DNA from: Planococcus halotolerans
Lineage (GTDB): Bacteria; Bacillota; Bacilli; Bacillales_A; Planococcaceae
Assembly: GCF_003289955.1 (NCBI RefSeq)
Contig: NZ_QLZR01000004.1
Location: 124,001-188,000 of the forward strand
DNA length: 64,000 nt
Direction: 5' to 3'
Part shown: positions 28,310 to 37,323 of the stretch, piece after piece
Layout: each line of letters starts with the position of its first letter
How positions within the stretch are numbered: the stretch's first letter is position 1
Made by a program: the position numbers and the translations under genes
Notes under the pieces: model-generated
Databases searched by the model: none
What the model was told of the DNA's origin: nothing
The model's input: the letters and a program-made list of their open reading frames with translations, nothing else

Positions 28310-29263
28310 ATGAAAAACTGGAAATTCAAAATGGCTTCAACAATTCTTGGCTCGACAATGCTTCTCGCAGCATGCGGAGGCGGCACTGACGAAGGGAGCC
28401 AGGCGCAGGATAATGGCTCAGCAACAGCCGGAGAAGTTGAAGGTTCAGTTTCAGGAGATGGATCATCTACAGTAGCACCAATCATGGAAGGCATTGTTGA
28501 AGAATACGCTGCTGTTCAGCCTGGTGTCCAGGTGACTGTGGGAGTTTCCGGAACAGGCGGAGGTTTTGAGAAGTTCATGCAAGGTGAGACAGACTTCTCA
28601 AATGCTTCACGTCCCATAAAAGAAGAAGAGATTGCAAGCCTTGAAGAAGCTGGAATCGATTATACAGAATTCCTGTTGGCGTATGATGGCCTGTCAGTTG
28701 TAGTCAGCCAGGAAAATGACTGGGTGGAAGATTTAACTGTCGAAGACCTGAAAAAACTTTGGGTGGAAGACGGCACAACTAAAAAATGGTCTGACATCAA
28801 CCCGGAATGGCCGGATGAAGAAGTGGTCTTCTATGCGCCAGGAACAGATTCAGGAACATTTGATTATTTCAATGAAGTAATCCTTGAAGACGAAGATCTG
28901 GTAAGCTCGGCAACACTTTCGGAAGATGACAATACCTTGGTTCAAGGAATCCAGGCTGATCCTAATGCAATCGGGTTCTTCGGCTACGCATACTACGTAG
29001 CAAATAAAGATACGTTGAAAGTTGTGAAAATCGGTGGAATTGAACCGACTAACGAAACAATCGAGTCTGGTGAATATGCACCTTTGTCCCGTCCATTGTT
29101 CACATATGTCAGCAATGCTTCTGTAAAAGAAAACGAAGCTGCATATGACTTTATCGAATATGCAATTGACAATGCAGGCGAAATGGCCGAGGCAGTAGGT
29201 TATGTGTCTCTGCCGGAAGAAGAATATGAAAAAGGTTTGGCTGATTTGGAAGCTTTGAAATAA
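28310..29263 (+). CDS. pstS: Phosphate ABC transporter, substrate-binding lipoprotein PstS
   Basis: The 317-residue extracellular phosphate receptor. A lipoprotein signal ends in the lipobox LLAAC with C22 as the lipidated residue, followed by a Gly/Asp/Gln-rich linker. Phosphate-binding signatures GDGSST, GSGTGG-like VSGTGGGFEKF and PGTDSGTFDYF are present. It is the first gene of the pst operon behind a PhoP box array. A hairpin after its stop probably lets PstS be made in excess over the membrane components. Confidence 0.95.
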   Translation: MKNWKFKMASTILGSTMLLAACGGGTDEGSQAQDNGSATAGEVEGSVSGDGSSTVAPIMEGIVEEYAAVQPGVQVTVGVSGTGGGFEKFMQGETDFSNASRPIKEEEIASLEEAGIDYTEFLLAYDGLSVVVSQENDWVEDLTVEDLKKLWVEDGTTKKWSDINPEWPDEEVVFYAPGTDSGTFDYFNEVILEDEDLVSSATLSEDDNTLVQGIQADPNAIGFFGYAYYVANKDTLKVVKIGGIEPTNETIESGEYAPLSRPLFTYVSNASVKENEAAYDFIEYAIDNAGEMAEAVGYVSLPEEEYEKGLADLEALK

Positions 29264-29284
29264 TCTGAGATAGTCCAGGAACAG

Positions 29285-29305
29285 GGTGAGCAGCCACTGC
29301 TCACC
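29285..29305 (+). terminator. Hairpin between pstS and pstC, possible partial terminator or mRNA stabiliser
   Basis: Perfect nine-base arms GGTGAGCAG and CTGCTCACC with a three-base loop, followed by TTTTGGGG. The weak T tail suggests attenuation rather than full termination. Confidence 0.6.
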
Positions 29306-29330
29306 TTTTGGGGTTGAAAGGGGATTCATT

Positions 29331-30257
29331 ATGCGGCAATCTGTGCAGGAAATGATCGCGCAGTCGAAAGGCAAGAAAAACAAACAATTCGTGGAAAAAA
29401 TGATACCGGTCATCTTGTTCCTCATTGCATCGGTATCAGTATTGACAACAATCGGCATCATGCTGACATTAATTTTCGAGACAATCACTTTCTTTACAAG
29501 AGTTTCAATTACAGATTTCCTGTTTGGCACAACGTGGCTGCCATTTTCGAATAAGGAAGCTCAATACGGCATCCTGCCACTCATAGTGGGGACTTTAAAG
29601 GTGACGCTGATTGCCATTCTTGTGGCAGTTCCGATCGGCATTTCAGCCGCAATCTATCTGAGCGATTATGCCAGTGAGAATGTACGTCGCGTGTTAAAAC
29701 CGCTTTTGGAAGTATTGGCGGGTATTCCTACAATCGTCTACGGATTTTTTGCTTTGACGTTTGTTACACCTTTGCTGCAAAGCGCTTTTCCGGATATTAA
29801 AATATTCAATGCCATTTCCCCGGGAATTGTTGTCGGCATCATGATTATCCCGATGATTGCTTCGCTTTCTGAAGACGCCATGTCTTCAGTGCCGAAAAGC
29901 ATCCGGGAAGGTGCCCTTGCAATGGGTTCGACCAAATTTGAAGTGGCCTGGAAGATAACTGTGCCGGCTGCACTTTCCGGAATCATTGCTTCTGTTGTGC
30001 TGGCTGTATCACGCGCTATCGGTGAAACGATGATTGTGTCCCTTGCTGCGGGTTCGACTCCGAAGTTCGACGGGGACTTTACCGGCTCGATTCAAACGAT
30101 GACGGCGTATATCGTGCAGGTTTCCAAAGGCGACGCCGGTTATGGCACCACCATCTACTACTCGATTTATGCAGTGGGCTTCACTTTATTCATCTTCACG
30201 ATGATCATGAATATCATAGCCAATTACGTCTCTAAACGTTTCAGGGAGGAATACTGA
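29331..30257 (+). CDS. pstC: Phosphate ABC transporter permease PstC
   Basis: A 308-residue inner-membrane permease with about six helices and the permease signature EGALAMGSTKFEVAWKITVP facing the ATPase. The ATG at 29331 follows GAAAGGGG; a longer frame from 29286 runs through the intergenic hairpin and is not used. It pairs with PstA, one base downstream of its stop, to form the channel. Confidence 0.93.
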   Translation: MRQSVQEMIAQSKGKKNKQFVEKMIPVILFLIASVSVLTTIGIMLTLIFETITFFTRVSITDFLFGTTWLPFSNKEAQYGILPLIVGTLKVTLIAILVAVPIGISAAIYLSDYASENVRRVLKPLLEVLAGIPTIVYGFFALTFVTPLLQSAFPDIKIFNAISPGIVVGIMIIPMIASLSEDAMSSVPKSIREGALAMGSTKFEVAWKITVPAALSGIIASVVLAVSRAIGETMIVSLAAGSTPKFDGDFTGSIQTMTAYIVQVSKGDAGYGTTIYYSIYAVGFTLFIFTMIMNIIANYVSKRFREEY

Positions 30258-30258
30258 T

Positions 30259-31137
30259 ATGAGATATATTGAACATGACACCGTCGTAAGGCGGATGAAC
30301 GGAAGAATGGTCGTCAATACAATATTCAAATCACTTTTTCTTCTTGCGACGTTAGCGGCTCTTATGGCTCTTGTTATTCTGATGTACCAGATCGTTACAC
30401 AAGGCATCAGCCATTTATCATTCAGTTTCCTTACCAATTTTGCATCCAGATTCCCTGATCAGGCAGGCATTAAAGCTGCATTGATCGGTTCGATTTGGCT
30501 GATGGCAGTCGTGGCTCCGACTTCAATCATTCTTGGAGTAGGATCAGCACTGTATCTGGAAGAATACGCCAAGCAGAATCGCATCACAACGTTTATCCGT
30601 ATGAATATATCAAACCTTGCCGGTGTGCCTTCCATCGTATTCGGTTTGCTCGGCCTTACCATTTTCGTTCGAGCGCTGGCACTCGGCAACAGCATCCTGG
30701 CTGCAGGCTTTACTATGAGCTTGTTAATCCTGCCGGTCATCATCGTCGCTTCTCAGGAAGCAATTCGTTCAGTGCCCGGGGAATTACGGGATGCATCATA
30801 CGGAATGGGCGCTACAAAATGGCAGACGATTACAAAAATAATCCTGCCAGCTGCGATTCCGGGAATTCTGACAGGAAGCATTCTGGCATTATCAAGGGCA
30901 ATTGGTGAGACAGCTCCATTAATCGTAATTGGCGTGCCGGTCATCATCCAGTTTCTGCCGGCTGGCGTCATGGACACTTTTACAGCCTTGCCGATGCAGA
31001 TCTATGATTGGTCAAGCCGTCCGCAGCCGGAATTCCAGCAAGTGGCTGCAGCAGGCATCATTGTTTTAATGGTTGTTCTTCTATTGATGAATTCAGTGGC
31101 AGTAATCATACGCAATAAATTCGAGAAACGCTATTAG
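30259..31137 (+). CDS. pstA: Phosphate ABC transporter permease PstA
   Basis: A 292-residue permease with six predicted membrane helices and the coupling motif RDASYGMGATKWQTITKIILP. GGGAGGA lies inside the end of pstC, giving coupled translation. It forms the heterodimeric phosphate channel with PstC. Confidence 0.93.
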   Translation: MRYIEHDTVVRRMNGRMVVNTIFKSLFLLATLAALMALVILMYQIVTQGISHLSFSFLTNFASRFPDQAGIKAALIGSIWLMAVVAPTSIILGVGSALYLEEYAKQNRITTFIRMNISNLAGVPSIVFGLLGLTIFVRALALGNSILAAGFTMSLLILPVIIVASQEAIRSVPGELRDASYGMGATKWQTITKIILPAAIPGILTGSILALSRAIGETAPLIVIGVPVIIQFLPAGVMDTFTALPMQIYDWSSRPQPEFQQVAAAGIIVLMVVLLLMNSVAVIIRNKFEKRY

Positions 31138-31155
31138 AGTGGAAGGGGTTCTACT

Positions 31156-31986
31156 ATGTCGACAACACACGTATTAGATCAGAAAAGCAAAACAGCGGGG
31201 TATGAAGCAGACGGTTCATTGGCGTCAGCGACAAACTCGGTTTACGAAACGAGACAGCTCAATCTTTGGTATGGTGCAAATCATGCACTGAAAAATATAG
31301 AACTTGATATCAAGGAAAACGAAGTGACAGCCATTATCGGGCCTTCAGGATGTGGCAAATCGACTTATTTGAAAACCTTGAATCGTATGGTGGAACTTGT
31401 CCCATCTGTTAAAACATCCGGCCAGATCCTTTACCGGGGACGCAATATTTTTGATGGCGACTACGGAGTGGAAGAACTGCGGACGCGTGTAGGCATGGTG
31501 TTCCAAAAGCCTAACCCGTTCCCGAAATCCATTTACGATAATATTGCTTATGGACCACGTATCCACGGAATTAAAAACAAAAAGATTCTTGATGAAATTG
31601 TGGAAAAAAGCCTTCGCGGTGCAGCTATCTGGGACGAAGTAAAAGACCGGCTGACTGAGAATGCCTACAGCATCTCCGGTGGCCAGCAGCAGCGGATCTG
31701 CATCGCGCGGGCGTTGGCCATTGAGCCCGATGTCATCCTGATGGATGAACCGACTTCAGCGCTCGATCCGATTTCAACACTGAAAATCGAAGAACTTGTC
31801 CAGGAATTGAAAAAAGATTACAGCATCATCATAGTGACGCACAATATGCAGCAAGCTGCCCGTATTTCGGATAGAACAGCATTTTTCCTGAACGGTGAAG
31901 TAATTGAGTACGATAAGACGGACACAATTTTCTCCAATCCAACAGACAAACGAACAGAAGATTACATTTCCGGCAGGTTCGGCTAA
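31156..31986 (+). CDS. pstB: Phosphate ABC transporter ATP-binding protein PstB
   Basis: A 276-residue ABC ATPase with Walker [10 protein letters not shown], the PstB-typical Q-loop region [15 protein letters not shown], signature SISGGQQQR and Walker B VILMDEP. It has about 30 extra N-terminal residues before the ABC core ([15 protein letters not shown]), typical of some Bacillales. Only one pstB is present, whereas B. subtilis has pstBA and pstBB. Confidence 0.95.
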   Translation: MSTTHVLDQKSKTAGYEADGSLASATNSVYETRQLNLWYGANHALKNIELDIKENEVTAIIGPSGCGKSTYLKTLNRMVELVPSVKTSGQILYRGRNIFDGDYGVEELRTRVGMVFQKPNPFPKSIYDNIAYGPRIHGIKNKKILDEIVEKSLRGAAIWDEVKDRLTENAYSISGGQQQRICIARALAIEPDVILMDEPTSALDPISTLKIEELVQELKKDYSIIIVTHNMQQAARISDRTAFFLNGEVIEYDKTDTIFSNPTDKRTEDYISGRFG

Positions 31987-32004
31987 GAAAGGGAGCGTTC
32001 CATT

Positions 32005-32664
32005 TTGTCAGTACGTGAAAAATTTGATACAGAATTACATTCATCCCAGGACCAACTGATCCAGTTAAGTACAATGGCAGTAGATGCTCTTGGAAAGTCG
32101 GTCAGCGCTTTGCTGAATCATGATATTGATGCCGCTTTGGAAGTCATCGAAAATGATGTCAAGATCAATCGGCTTGAAGAAGAAATTAATGACCGGGTCA
32201 TATTGCTGATTGCAAAACAATCTCCTGTAGCAACCGATTTGCGGAGGCTGATCGTCATTATTAAAGTGGCGACGGATATGGAGCGAGTAGGAGATTATGC
32301 AGTGAATATCGCCAAAGAAACAATCCGTCTCGGCAAGGAAGAACATCTGGCACCGATTGTCCAAATAGAAAAAATGCATAAACTAGCGACGACAATGCTG
32401 ATGCAGGTAATCGATGCTTTTGTGGAAGAAGATGTGGCAAAAGCAAAAGAAATTGCTGACCTGGATGATCAGGTGGATGACCTGTACGGACAGGTCTTAA
32501 CACAATTAATGCTTGCCGGAAGCGAAGATCCCGGAAAAATCAGCCAGATTACCCAGTTGGCGTTTATCGGCCGCTATATGGAACGGTCAGCCGACCACGC
32601 AACGAATATCGCAGAACAATTGTTTTACCTGGTTCGCGGCCGGCATTACGATCTGAATAAATAA
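32005..32664 (+). CDS. phoU: Phosphate signalling protein PhoU
   Basis: A 219-residue all-helical protein made of two three-helix PhoU repeats, each with the metal-binding ERIGDYAVN / ERSADHATN motif. PhoU links the Pst transporter to the sensor kinase of the Pho regulon and restrains phosphate uptake. The start is TTG at 32005 with GGGAG at nine bases. B. subtilis lacks a phoU at the end of its pst operon, so this layout is more like staphylococci and streptococci. Confidence 0.93.
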   Translation: MSVREKFDTELHSSQDQLIQLSTMAVDALGKSVSALLNHDIDAALEVIENDVKINRLEEEINDRVILLIAKQSPVATDLRRLIVIIKVATDMERVGDYAVNIAKETIRLGKEEHLAPIVQIEKMHKLATTMLMQVIDAFVEEDVAKAKEIADLDDQVDDLYGQVLTQLMLAGSEDPGKISQITQLAFIGRYMERSADHATNIAEQLFYLVRGRHYDLNK

Positions 32665-32670
32665 TGGCAA

Positions 32671-32700
32671 TCCGGCGGGAACTTTCCGCCGGCTATTTTT
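32671..32700 (+). terminator. Terminator of the pst-phoU operon
   Basis: CCGGCGG and CCGCCGG arms with a seven-base loop, then CTATTTTT. Confidence 0.8.
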
Positions 32701-32751
32701 ATGGCTGTGACTTTTCTGAACAACCGTCTTATTTTTTATGAATTTTATCAG

Positions 32752-32779
32752 TAGACTTTATTTTGATATATGCTATAAT
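32752..32779 (+). promoter_or_regulatory. Promoter of rpmG
   Basis: TAGACT (32752-32757) and TATAAT (32774-32779) with a 16-base spacer and an extended -10 (TGCTATAAT). Confidence 0.6.
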
Positions 32780-32842
32780 AATTAAGTCGTATAGATCTTG
32801 CTTATTTAAAAATGATCTTTGAAAGAATTAGGAGGGAAACCG

Positions 32843-32992
32843 ATGCGTGTTAACATCACTTTAGCTTGTACAGAATGTAGCGAACGTAACTACAGCACTG
32901 TTAAAAATAAGCGCAACAACCCTGAGCGTCTTGAAATGAAAAAATATTGCTCACGTGAACGAAAAATGACTTTACACCGTGAAACTAAGTAA
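32843..32992 (+). CDS. rpmG: 50S ribosomal protein L33
   Basis: A 49-residue ribosomal protein recognised from [28 protein letters not shown] and the terminal TLHRETK. It has three of the four zinc-ribbon cysteines: C9, C12 and C36, with glutamate at position 39 where zinc-binding forms have the fourth. It therefore looks intermediate between the C-plus and C-minus L33 types. AGGAGGG precedes the ATG. A small terminator follows immediately. Confidence 0.93.
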   Translation: MRVNITLACTECSERNYSTVKNKRNNPERLEMKKYCSRERKMTLHRETK

Positions 32993-33002
32993 TGAATGGA
33001 CC

Positions 33003-33031
33003 GCCAAAACCTCTGGGTTTTGGCTTTTTTC
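33003..33031 (+). terminator. Terminator after rpmG
   Basis: GCCAAAACC and GGTTTTGGC arms followed by six T. Confidence 0.85.
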
Positions 33032-33051
33032 TTTTAAAGGGGATGTCTGTT

Positions 33052-33627
33052 ATGGATAAATCGAGTCAGCGCAAAGATATGATCACTCAATTGAAAGCTA
33101 TGGATTCGGAAGAACATCGGGAAAAATCCGATTCAATCATAAAGTTCTTTTTGGAAGATGAAGCGTTTCAACAAGCTGAAGTTATAGGACTGACGATATC
33201 AGCTTTTCCTGAAGTGGATACCCGCCGGCTTATCGAAGAATGCTGGAAGGCTGGCAAGAAGACGGCAATCCCTAAATGCGAGCCGCTTTCCCGTGGAATG
33301 GCATTCAGGATGATTGAAGACTTCAGTCAATTGGAAACTGTATATATGAAACTTCTGGAACCGATCATTGAAAAAACTGAACTAGTGGAACCTGAGCAAA
33401 TCGATTTGTTGATCGTGCCCGGCGTTGTTTTCTCGCATGACGGATACCGAATCGGCTTTGGCGGCGGTTATTATGACCGCTACCTGACAAAATATACTGG
33501 ACCGACCAGATCTCTTGCTTTTGCTGCTCAGCTGTGTGAGTCGGTGCCGGTCGAATCCCATGACATTCCAGTGCAGCGCATCTATACTGAATATGGCTGC
33601 TCGGAAACAAAGCAGGTGGACCGATGA
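33052..33627 (+). CDS. yqgN: 5-formyltetrahydrofolate cyclo-ligase
   Basis: A 191-residue enzyme that converts 5-formyl-THF to 5,10-methenyl-THF with ATP, salvaging one-carbon units. The family signature GVVFSHDGYRIGFGGGYYDRYL is present (shown as residues about 126-147), along with an N-terminal basic helix. I start at ATG 33052, nine bases after AAAGGGG; an in-frame extension to 32992 crosses the rpmG terminator. FolD and the glycine cleavage genes in this window act on the same cofactor pool. Confidence 0.92.
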   Translation: MDKSSQRKDMITQLKAMDSEEHREKSDSIIKFFLEDEAFQQAEVIGLTISAFPEVDTRRLIEECWKAGKKTAIPKCEPLSRGMAFRMIEDFSQLETVYMKLLEPIIEKTELVEPEQIDLLIVPGVVFSHDGYRIGFGGGYYDRYLTKYTGPTRSLAFAAQLCESVPVESHDIPVQRIYTEYGCSETKQVDR

Positions 33628-33812
33628 ACAATTTATATGATGTGATGCAGCTTTTGAAAAGGTACGGAACGATTATCTATACAGCTGACCGTAAAGCAGA
33701 CCTGCATTTAATGGAAGAAGAAATCCGGGAGCTGTACCGTCTGCAGTTCATTACAGCAAAGGAATTTTCCTCGGCTTTGTTGATTTTACGCAGTGAACAA
33801 AACAAAATATAA
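33624..33812 (+). CDS. yqgQ: DUF910 family protein YqgQ
   Basis: A 62-residue protein beginning MNNLYDVMQLLKRYGTIIYT and rich in charged helix-forming residues. It belongs to the small DUF910 family with a three-helix fold and no known function. Its ATG overlaps the stop of the preceding gene (ATGA). B. subtilis has yqgO and the rhomboid gene yqgP between yqgN and yqgQ; both are missing here, as is glcK after it. Confidence 0.85.
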   Translation: MNNLYDVMQLLKRYGTIIYTADRKADLHLMEEEIRELYRLQFITAKEFSSALLILRSEQNKI

Positions 33813-33829
33813 AAGAATTTCCCTTTTTT

Positions 33830-33857
33830 TGAAACTTTAAGGCGTTTCATCCGTCTA
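33830..33857 (+). promoter_or_regulatory. ECF-sigma promoter (SigM/SigW/SigX type) upstream of the LTA synthase gene
   Basis: TGAAAC (33830-33835), 16 bases, then CGTCTA (33852-33857). This is the consensus layout of Bacillus extracytoplasmic-function sigma promoters. Cell-wall genes, including an LTA synthase paralogue, are SigM targets in B. subtilis, so the placement makes sense. Confidence 0.7.
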
Positions 33858-33989
33858 TTAAGAGGGTAAATATTATGTTGAGGTTATGTAATATTTGTGT
33901 AAATATATGATAATCACCGAACCAATAATTTCAAAAAGAAATGGAATTGATATGAATGGTAAAATTGTTCCAAAAGGAGGATGTTTTGG

Positions 33990-35903
33990 ATGTTAAAAAG
34001 AGAATGGCCTAAACATTCGATCCTTGCAATTGCAATCATCGCAACTTGGTTAAAAACCTATATTGTCTATAAAACCGCATTTTCGATAACGATTGATAAT
34101 GCATTGCAAGAGTTTATCTTATTTATTAATCCGCTGAGTATGCTGCTGTTCCTGTATGGTGTGGCCTTATTCTTCAAGAGTGAGAAAGCCAAGAACCGTT
34201 ATTTATTGGCTATGACTTTACTGACATCGGCTATATTGTACGGAAACGTAGCGTTTTACCGATTTTTCAGTGACTTTATCACGCTTCCACTGCTGTTTCA
34301 AACCCAGAATTTCGGGGATTTGAAGTCAAGCGCAGCAGCCAGTATTTTCTGGACCGATATTTTCTATTTCTCGGATTTCCTGATTGTACTGCTGGCGATT
34401 AAATTCCTGCCGACGGCTAAAATCAGTGAAAAAGCTTCTTCTGTTCAACGAAAAGCGTATTTCATCCTGTCAGCCGCGCTTATGTTCTTCAACTTAGGCT
34501 TGGCTGAAGCAGAACGTCCGCAGCTGTTGACCCGAAGTTTTGACCGGGAAATGCTTGTGAAAAATATCGGAATGTACAATTATCATCTTTATGATGTGTA
34601 TATTCAGTCGAAATCACAGGCTCAACGGGCACTGGCGAATGGTTCTGAATTGGTGGAAGTGACCAATTATGTAAGTTCCACTCAGGCAGAGCCTTCAGAA
34701 GAAATGTTCGGCATCGCCAAAGACCGCAATTTAATCGTGGTAACTCTTGAATCGCTCCAAACTTTCGTATTGAACAATGAAATGAATGGGGAGACAATCA
34801 CGCCATTTATGAATGAGCTGACGAAAGATGAAGACACGATCTATTTCCCGAATTTCTACCATCAAACAGGTCTCGGGAAAACATCCGACTCAGAGTTTAT
34901 CCTTGAAAACTCACTTTATCCTCGTGGAGGCAGTGCCGTTTTCTTCACGCACAGTGGGAATACCTATAATTCAATGGCTGAAAAGCTAGGGGAGAATGGA
35001 TATTTCACTAATGTGCAGCATGCCAACACAAAAAGTTTCTGGAACCGCGATATCATGTATCAGGCATTTGAAATCGACGAATTCCAGGATATAGAAAGCT
35101 TTACAGTCGAAGAAGGGCAAGCGGTGAACTGGGGCATGAAAGATGTTCCGTTCATGCAGCAGTCAGTTGAACATATGACTGAAATGCCGCAGCCGTTCTA
35201 CAGCCGTTTGCTCACATTGACGAATCACCATCCGTTCTATTTGGACGAAGAAGATAAATTCATCTCAGAGTTCGATTCCAATTCAGGTACACTGAACCGC
35301 TATTTCCAAACGGCAAGATACCTGGATGAAGCAGTAAAGGAATTGTTCGATGAACTGAAAGCCAAAGGGCTCTATGAAAATTCCATTATTGTCATGTATG
35401 GTGACCATTACGGTATTTCAGAGAACCACAATGCCGCAATGTCCCAGTATCTTGGCAAAGAAATTACACCTTATGAAACGGCTCAGCTTCAAAAAGTTCC
35501 TTTCTTTGTCCATATTCCAGGATATGGTGAAGGGCATGTCAATGAAGAGATTGGCGGCCAAATCGATATGCGTCCAACAATCCTGAACTTGATGGGTGTA
35601 GAATCGGATGACGATATTCAGTTCGGTGATGATTTGTTCTCAGAAGAGCATGAGGAGTTCACAGTGTTCCGTGACGGACGATTCATTACCGGGGAAAATG
35701 TCTATGCCGGTGGCACTTGCTATGATCAGGAGACAGGTGAAATAGACGATCCAGCGGGTTGTGAGCCATTTGTTGAACGCGCTCTGCAACAGCTGAATTA
35801 TTCAGAAGCGATTATCAACGGTGACCTTCTAAGGTTCTACGATGAACAAACCGGCGAGCTTCTGACTGACGAAGCCCCAGCTGCAACAAACGTAGCAGAA
35901 TAA
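33990..35903 (+). CDS. ltaS: Lipoteichoic acid synthase family protein (LtaS-type sulfatase fold)
   Basis: A 637-residue membrane enzyme with five N-terminal helices (about residues 8-190) and an extracellular sulfatase-fold domain. The catalytic threonine is T298 in GKTSD, within three residues of its place in S. aureus LtaS. Other metal-site segments include MYGDHYG and LTNHHPF. It would polymerise glycerol-phosphate from phosphatidylglycerol. AGGAGG at 33975-33980 supports ATG 33990 over 33981. B. subtilis has several paralogues (ltaS, yfnI, yqgS, yvgJ); position makes this the yqgS counterpart, so it could be a secondary synthase or primase. Confidence 0.9.
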   Translation: MLKREWPKHSILAIAIIATWLKTYIVYKTAFSITIDNALQEFILFINPLSMLLFLYGVALFFKSEKAKNRYLLAMTLLTSAILYGNVAFYRFFSDFITLPLLFQTQNFGDLKSSAAASIFWTDIFYFSDFLIVLLAIKFLPTAKISEKASSVQRKAYFILSAALMFFNLGLAEAERPQLLTRSFDREMLVKNIGMYNYHLYDVYIQSKSQAQRALANGSELVEVTNYVSSTQAEPSEEMFGIAKDRNLIVVTLESLQTFVLNNEMNGETITPFMNELTKDEDTIYFPNFYHQTGLGKTSDSEFILENSLYPRGGSAVFFTHSGNTYNSMAEKLGENGYFTNVQHANTKSFWNRDIMYQAFEIDEFQDIESFTVEEGQAVNWGMKDVPFMQQSVEHMTEMPQPFYSRLLTLTNHHPFYLDEEDKFISEFDSNSGTLNRYFQTARYLDEAVKELFDELKAKGLYENSIIVMYGDHYGISENHNAAMSQYLGKEITPYETAQLQKVPFFVHIPGYGEGHVNEEIGGQIDMRPTILNLMGVESDDDIQFGDDLFSEEHEEFTVFRDGRFITGENVYAGGTCYDQETGEIDDPAGCEPFVERALQQLNYSEAIINGDLLRFYDEQTGELLTDEAPAATNVAE

Positions 35904-35932
35904 AAAACGGACCCTAGGCGGGTCCGTTTTTA
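35904..35932 (+). terminator. Terminator after ltaS
   Basis: ACGGACC and GGTCCGT arms around CTAGGC, followed by T. Confidence 0.88.
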
Positions 35933-35957
35933 ATTTGAAGATGTTTTAATGTTAATT

Positions 35958-35992
35958 AAAAAAGCTGCTGCAATGGATGCAACAGCTTTTTT
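35958..35992. terminator. Bidirectional terminator, serves the reverse yqgW gene
   Basis: AAAAAGCTG-TGCA and TGCA-CAGCTTTTT arms with small bulges between convergent ltaS and yqgW. Confidence 0.8.
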
Positions 35993-35996
35993 CTGA

Positions 35997-36185
35997 TTAA
36001 TGCAATGTTGGTGGAAAGCCTTGAGTGATTGCAGTAGCTACCGCAAAGCCTCCAAAAATGGCAAAAGTTCCGAAATTAAATAAGAATCCTAATACTTCTT
36101 TGTTTTTAAATGTCTGTACAGTACCTATTGCTGCCAAAATAGCAATGAGGCCAAAAATGAGTACTAATAGCCAACCTGATTCCAT
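35997..36185 (-). CDS. yqgW: DUF2759 family small membrane protein (YqgW)
   Basis: A 62-residue protein with two hydrophobic segments (about 5-25 and 38-55), starting MESGWLLVLIFGLIAILAA. It matches the DUF2759/YqgW type by size, composition and position between ltaS/yqgS and yqgX. Function unknown. GAAGGGAG precedes the ATG at 36185 on the minus strand. Confidence 0.75.
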   Translation of the reverse strand: MESGWLLVLIFGLIAILAAIGTVQTFKNKEVLGFLFNFGTFAIFGGFAVATAITQGFPPTLH

Positions 36186-36235
36186 ATATGACACTCCCTT
36201 CAACATTAACAGCCAGTGCCGTCTTGTTCTATACT

Positions 36236-36264
36236 ATTGTAATGAATTTAACTGGCTTTGTCGA
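36236..36264 (-). promoter_or_regulatory. Promoter of yqgW
   Basis: On the minus strand TCGACA (36259-36264) and TACAAT (36236-36241) are 17 bases apart. A divergent extended -10 TGATATAAT (36311-36319) probably serves yqgX. Confidence 0.6.
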
Positions 36265-36337
36265 GCATGAAAAGTGTCATTCCCTTGAACATTCAAATGA
36301 AACGGCTCCGTGATATAATTAAACCGAGGTGAAAATA

Positions 36338-36967
36338 ATGTTGAAAATTGAACAATTGGAATTAGGTCCTGTTCAGACAAATTGTTATATCGTATCGAAT
36401 GAGAAAAAGGAATGTCTTATATTTGATCCGGGTGAGGAAGAAAATAGAGTTAGGGAGCTTTTAAAAAAACGTGATCTCAAGCCTCTGGCGATTCTTCTGA
36501 CACACGCCCACTTTGATCATATCGGAGCGGTGGATGCGCTTCGTGACTTCTATGAAATCCCTGTCTACCTCCATCATCTGGAAAGGGACTGGCTGGGCCG
36601 TCCCAATTTGAATGGTTCTGGCAAATATGCGGCATTGCCGGATTACAGGATTAAGGATGCAGATGTATTGATCAACGGTGAAAAGGAACTTGTATTAGGT
36701 TCTTTCAGAATGGACTTGTTACATACGCCAGGGCATTCTCCGGGGAGCCTCACTTTTTCCTTTCCTGAAGAAAGGTTCGCCATTGTGGGTGATACATTGT
36801 TTCGAGGGAGTATCGGAAGGACAGATTTGATCGATGGTTCTGAAACCAAGCTCCTTCAATCGATCCGCACGTCGTTATTGACGCTGGCGGCTGATACTGT
36901 TTTGTTTCCAGGACATGGCCCTGATACGACTCCGGCTGAAGAGGAAAAAAGCAACCCGTTTCTTTAG
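36338..36967 (+). CDS. yqgX: Metallo-beta-lactamase fold hydrolase (YqgX)
   Basis: A 209-residue hydrolase of the glyoxalase II-like family. The metal motif THAHFDH is complete, with further ligands in LLHTPGHSPGS, VGDTLF and FPGHGPDT. Members hydrolyse thioesters such as S-lactoylglutathione or bacillithiol conjugates. The substrate in this organism is not shown by sequence. GAGGTGA precedes ATG 36338. Confidence 0.85.
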   Translation: MLKIEQLELGPVQTNCYIVSNEKKECLIFDPGEEENRVRELLKKRDLKPLAILLTHAHFDHIGAVDALRDFYEIPVYLHHLERDWLGRPNLNGSGKYAALPDYRIKDADVLINGEKELVLGSFRMDLLHTPGHSPGSLTFSFPEERFAIVGDTLFRGSIGRTDLIDGSETKLLQSIRTSLLTLAADTVLFPGHGPDTTPAEEEKSNPFL

Positions 36968-36992
36968 AAGAAGTAAATTTAACAATCAAATT

Positions 36993-37023
36993 AAAAAAGC
37001 GGCCAATGCTGGCCGCTTTTTTT
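36993..37023. terminator. Terminator between yqgX and yqgY
   Basis: AAAAAGCGGCC and GGCCGCTTTTT perfect arms; usable from both directions. Confidence 0.9.
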
Positions 37024-37039
37024 GTGTTTAATATTCTGA

Positions 37040-37282
37040 TTAATGTCCTCCACCAGGTATGTGGATGAAAGTTGAGTAGTATGTGAAGCCGACGAAGAAT
37101 ACTGTTAAGTAAGCTGCGAAGATATAAAGATACATACGCTCAGAAATATTTAAAAATCCTAGAAGTACAAAAAATCCGGTGTTGGCAACCATCAATAAAG
37201 AAACTTCCACCATATCGCCTACATAAAACAGAACTGCGAAAATCCCAGTCCACCATCCCATTAATTTAAACATGTTATTCAT
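37040..37282 (-). CDS. yqgY: DUF2626 family small membrane protein (YqgY)
   Basis: An 80-residue protein with three hydrophobic segments, MFKLMGWWTGIFAVLFYVGD at the start and a His/Gly-rich end (HIPGGGH). It fits DUF2626/YqgY, whose function is unknown, and has the same place next to yqgX as in B. subtilis. GGAGGGA precedes the ATG at 37282 on the minus strand, and a promoter lies at 37324-37353. Confidence 0.78.
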   Translation of the reverse strand: MNNMFKLMGWWTGIFAVLFYVGDMVEVSLLMVANTGFFVLLGFLNISERMYLYIFAAYLTVFFVGFTYYSTFIHIPGGGH

Positions 37283-37323
37283 GGGTAATCCCTCCTTTGC
37301 CACAACACAATAATCTCATATTT

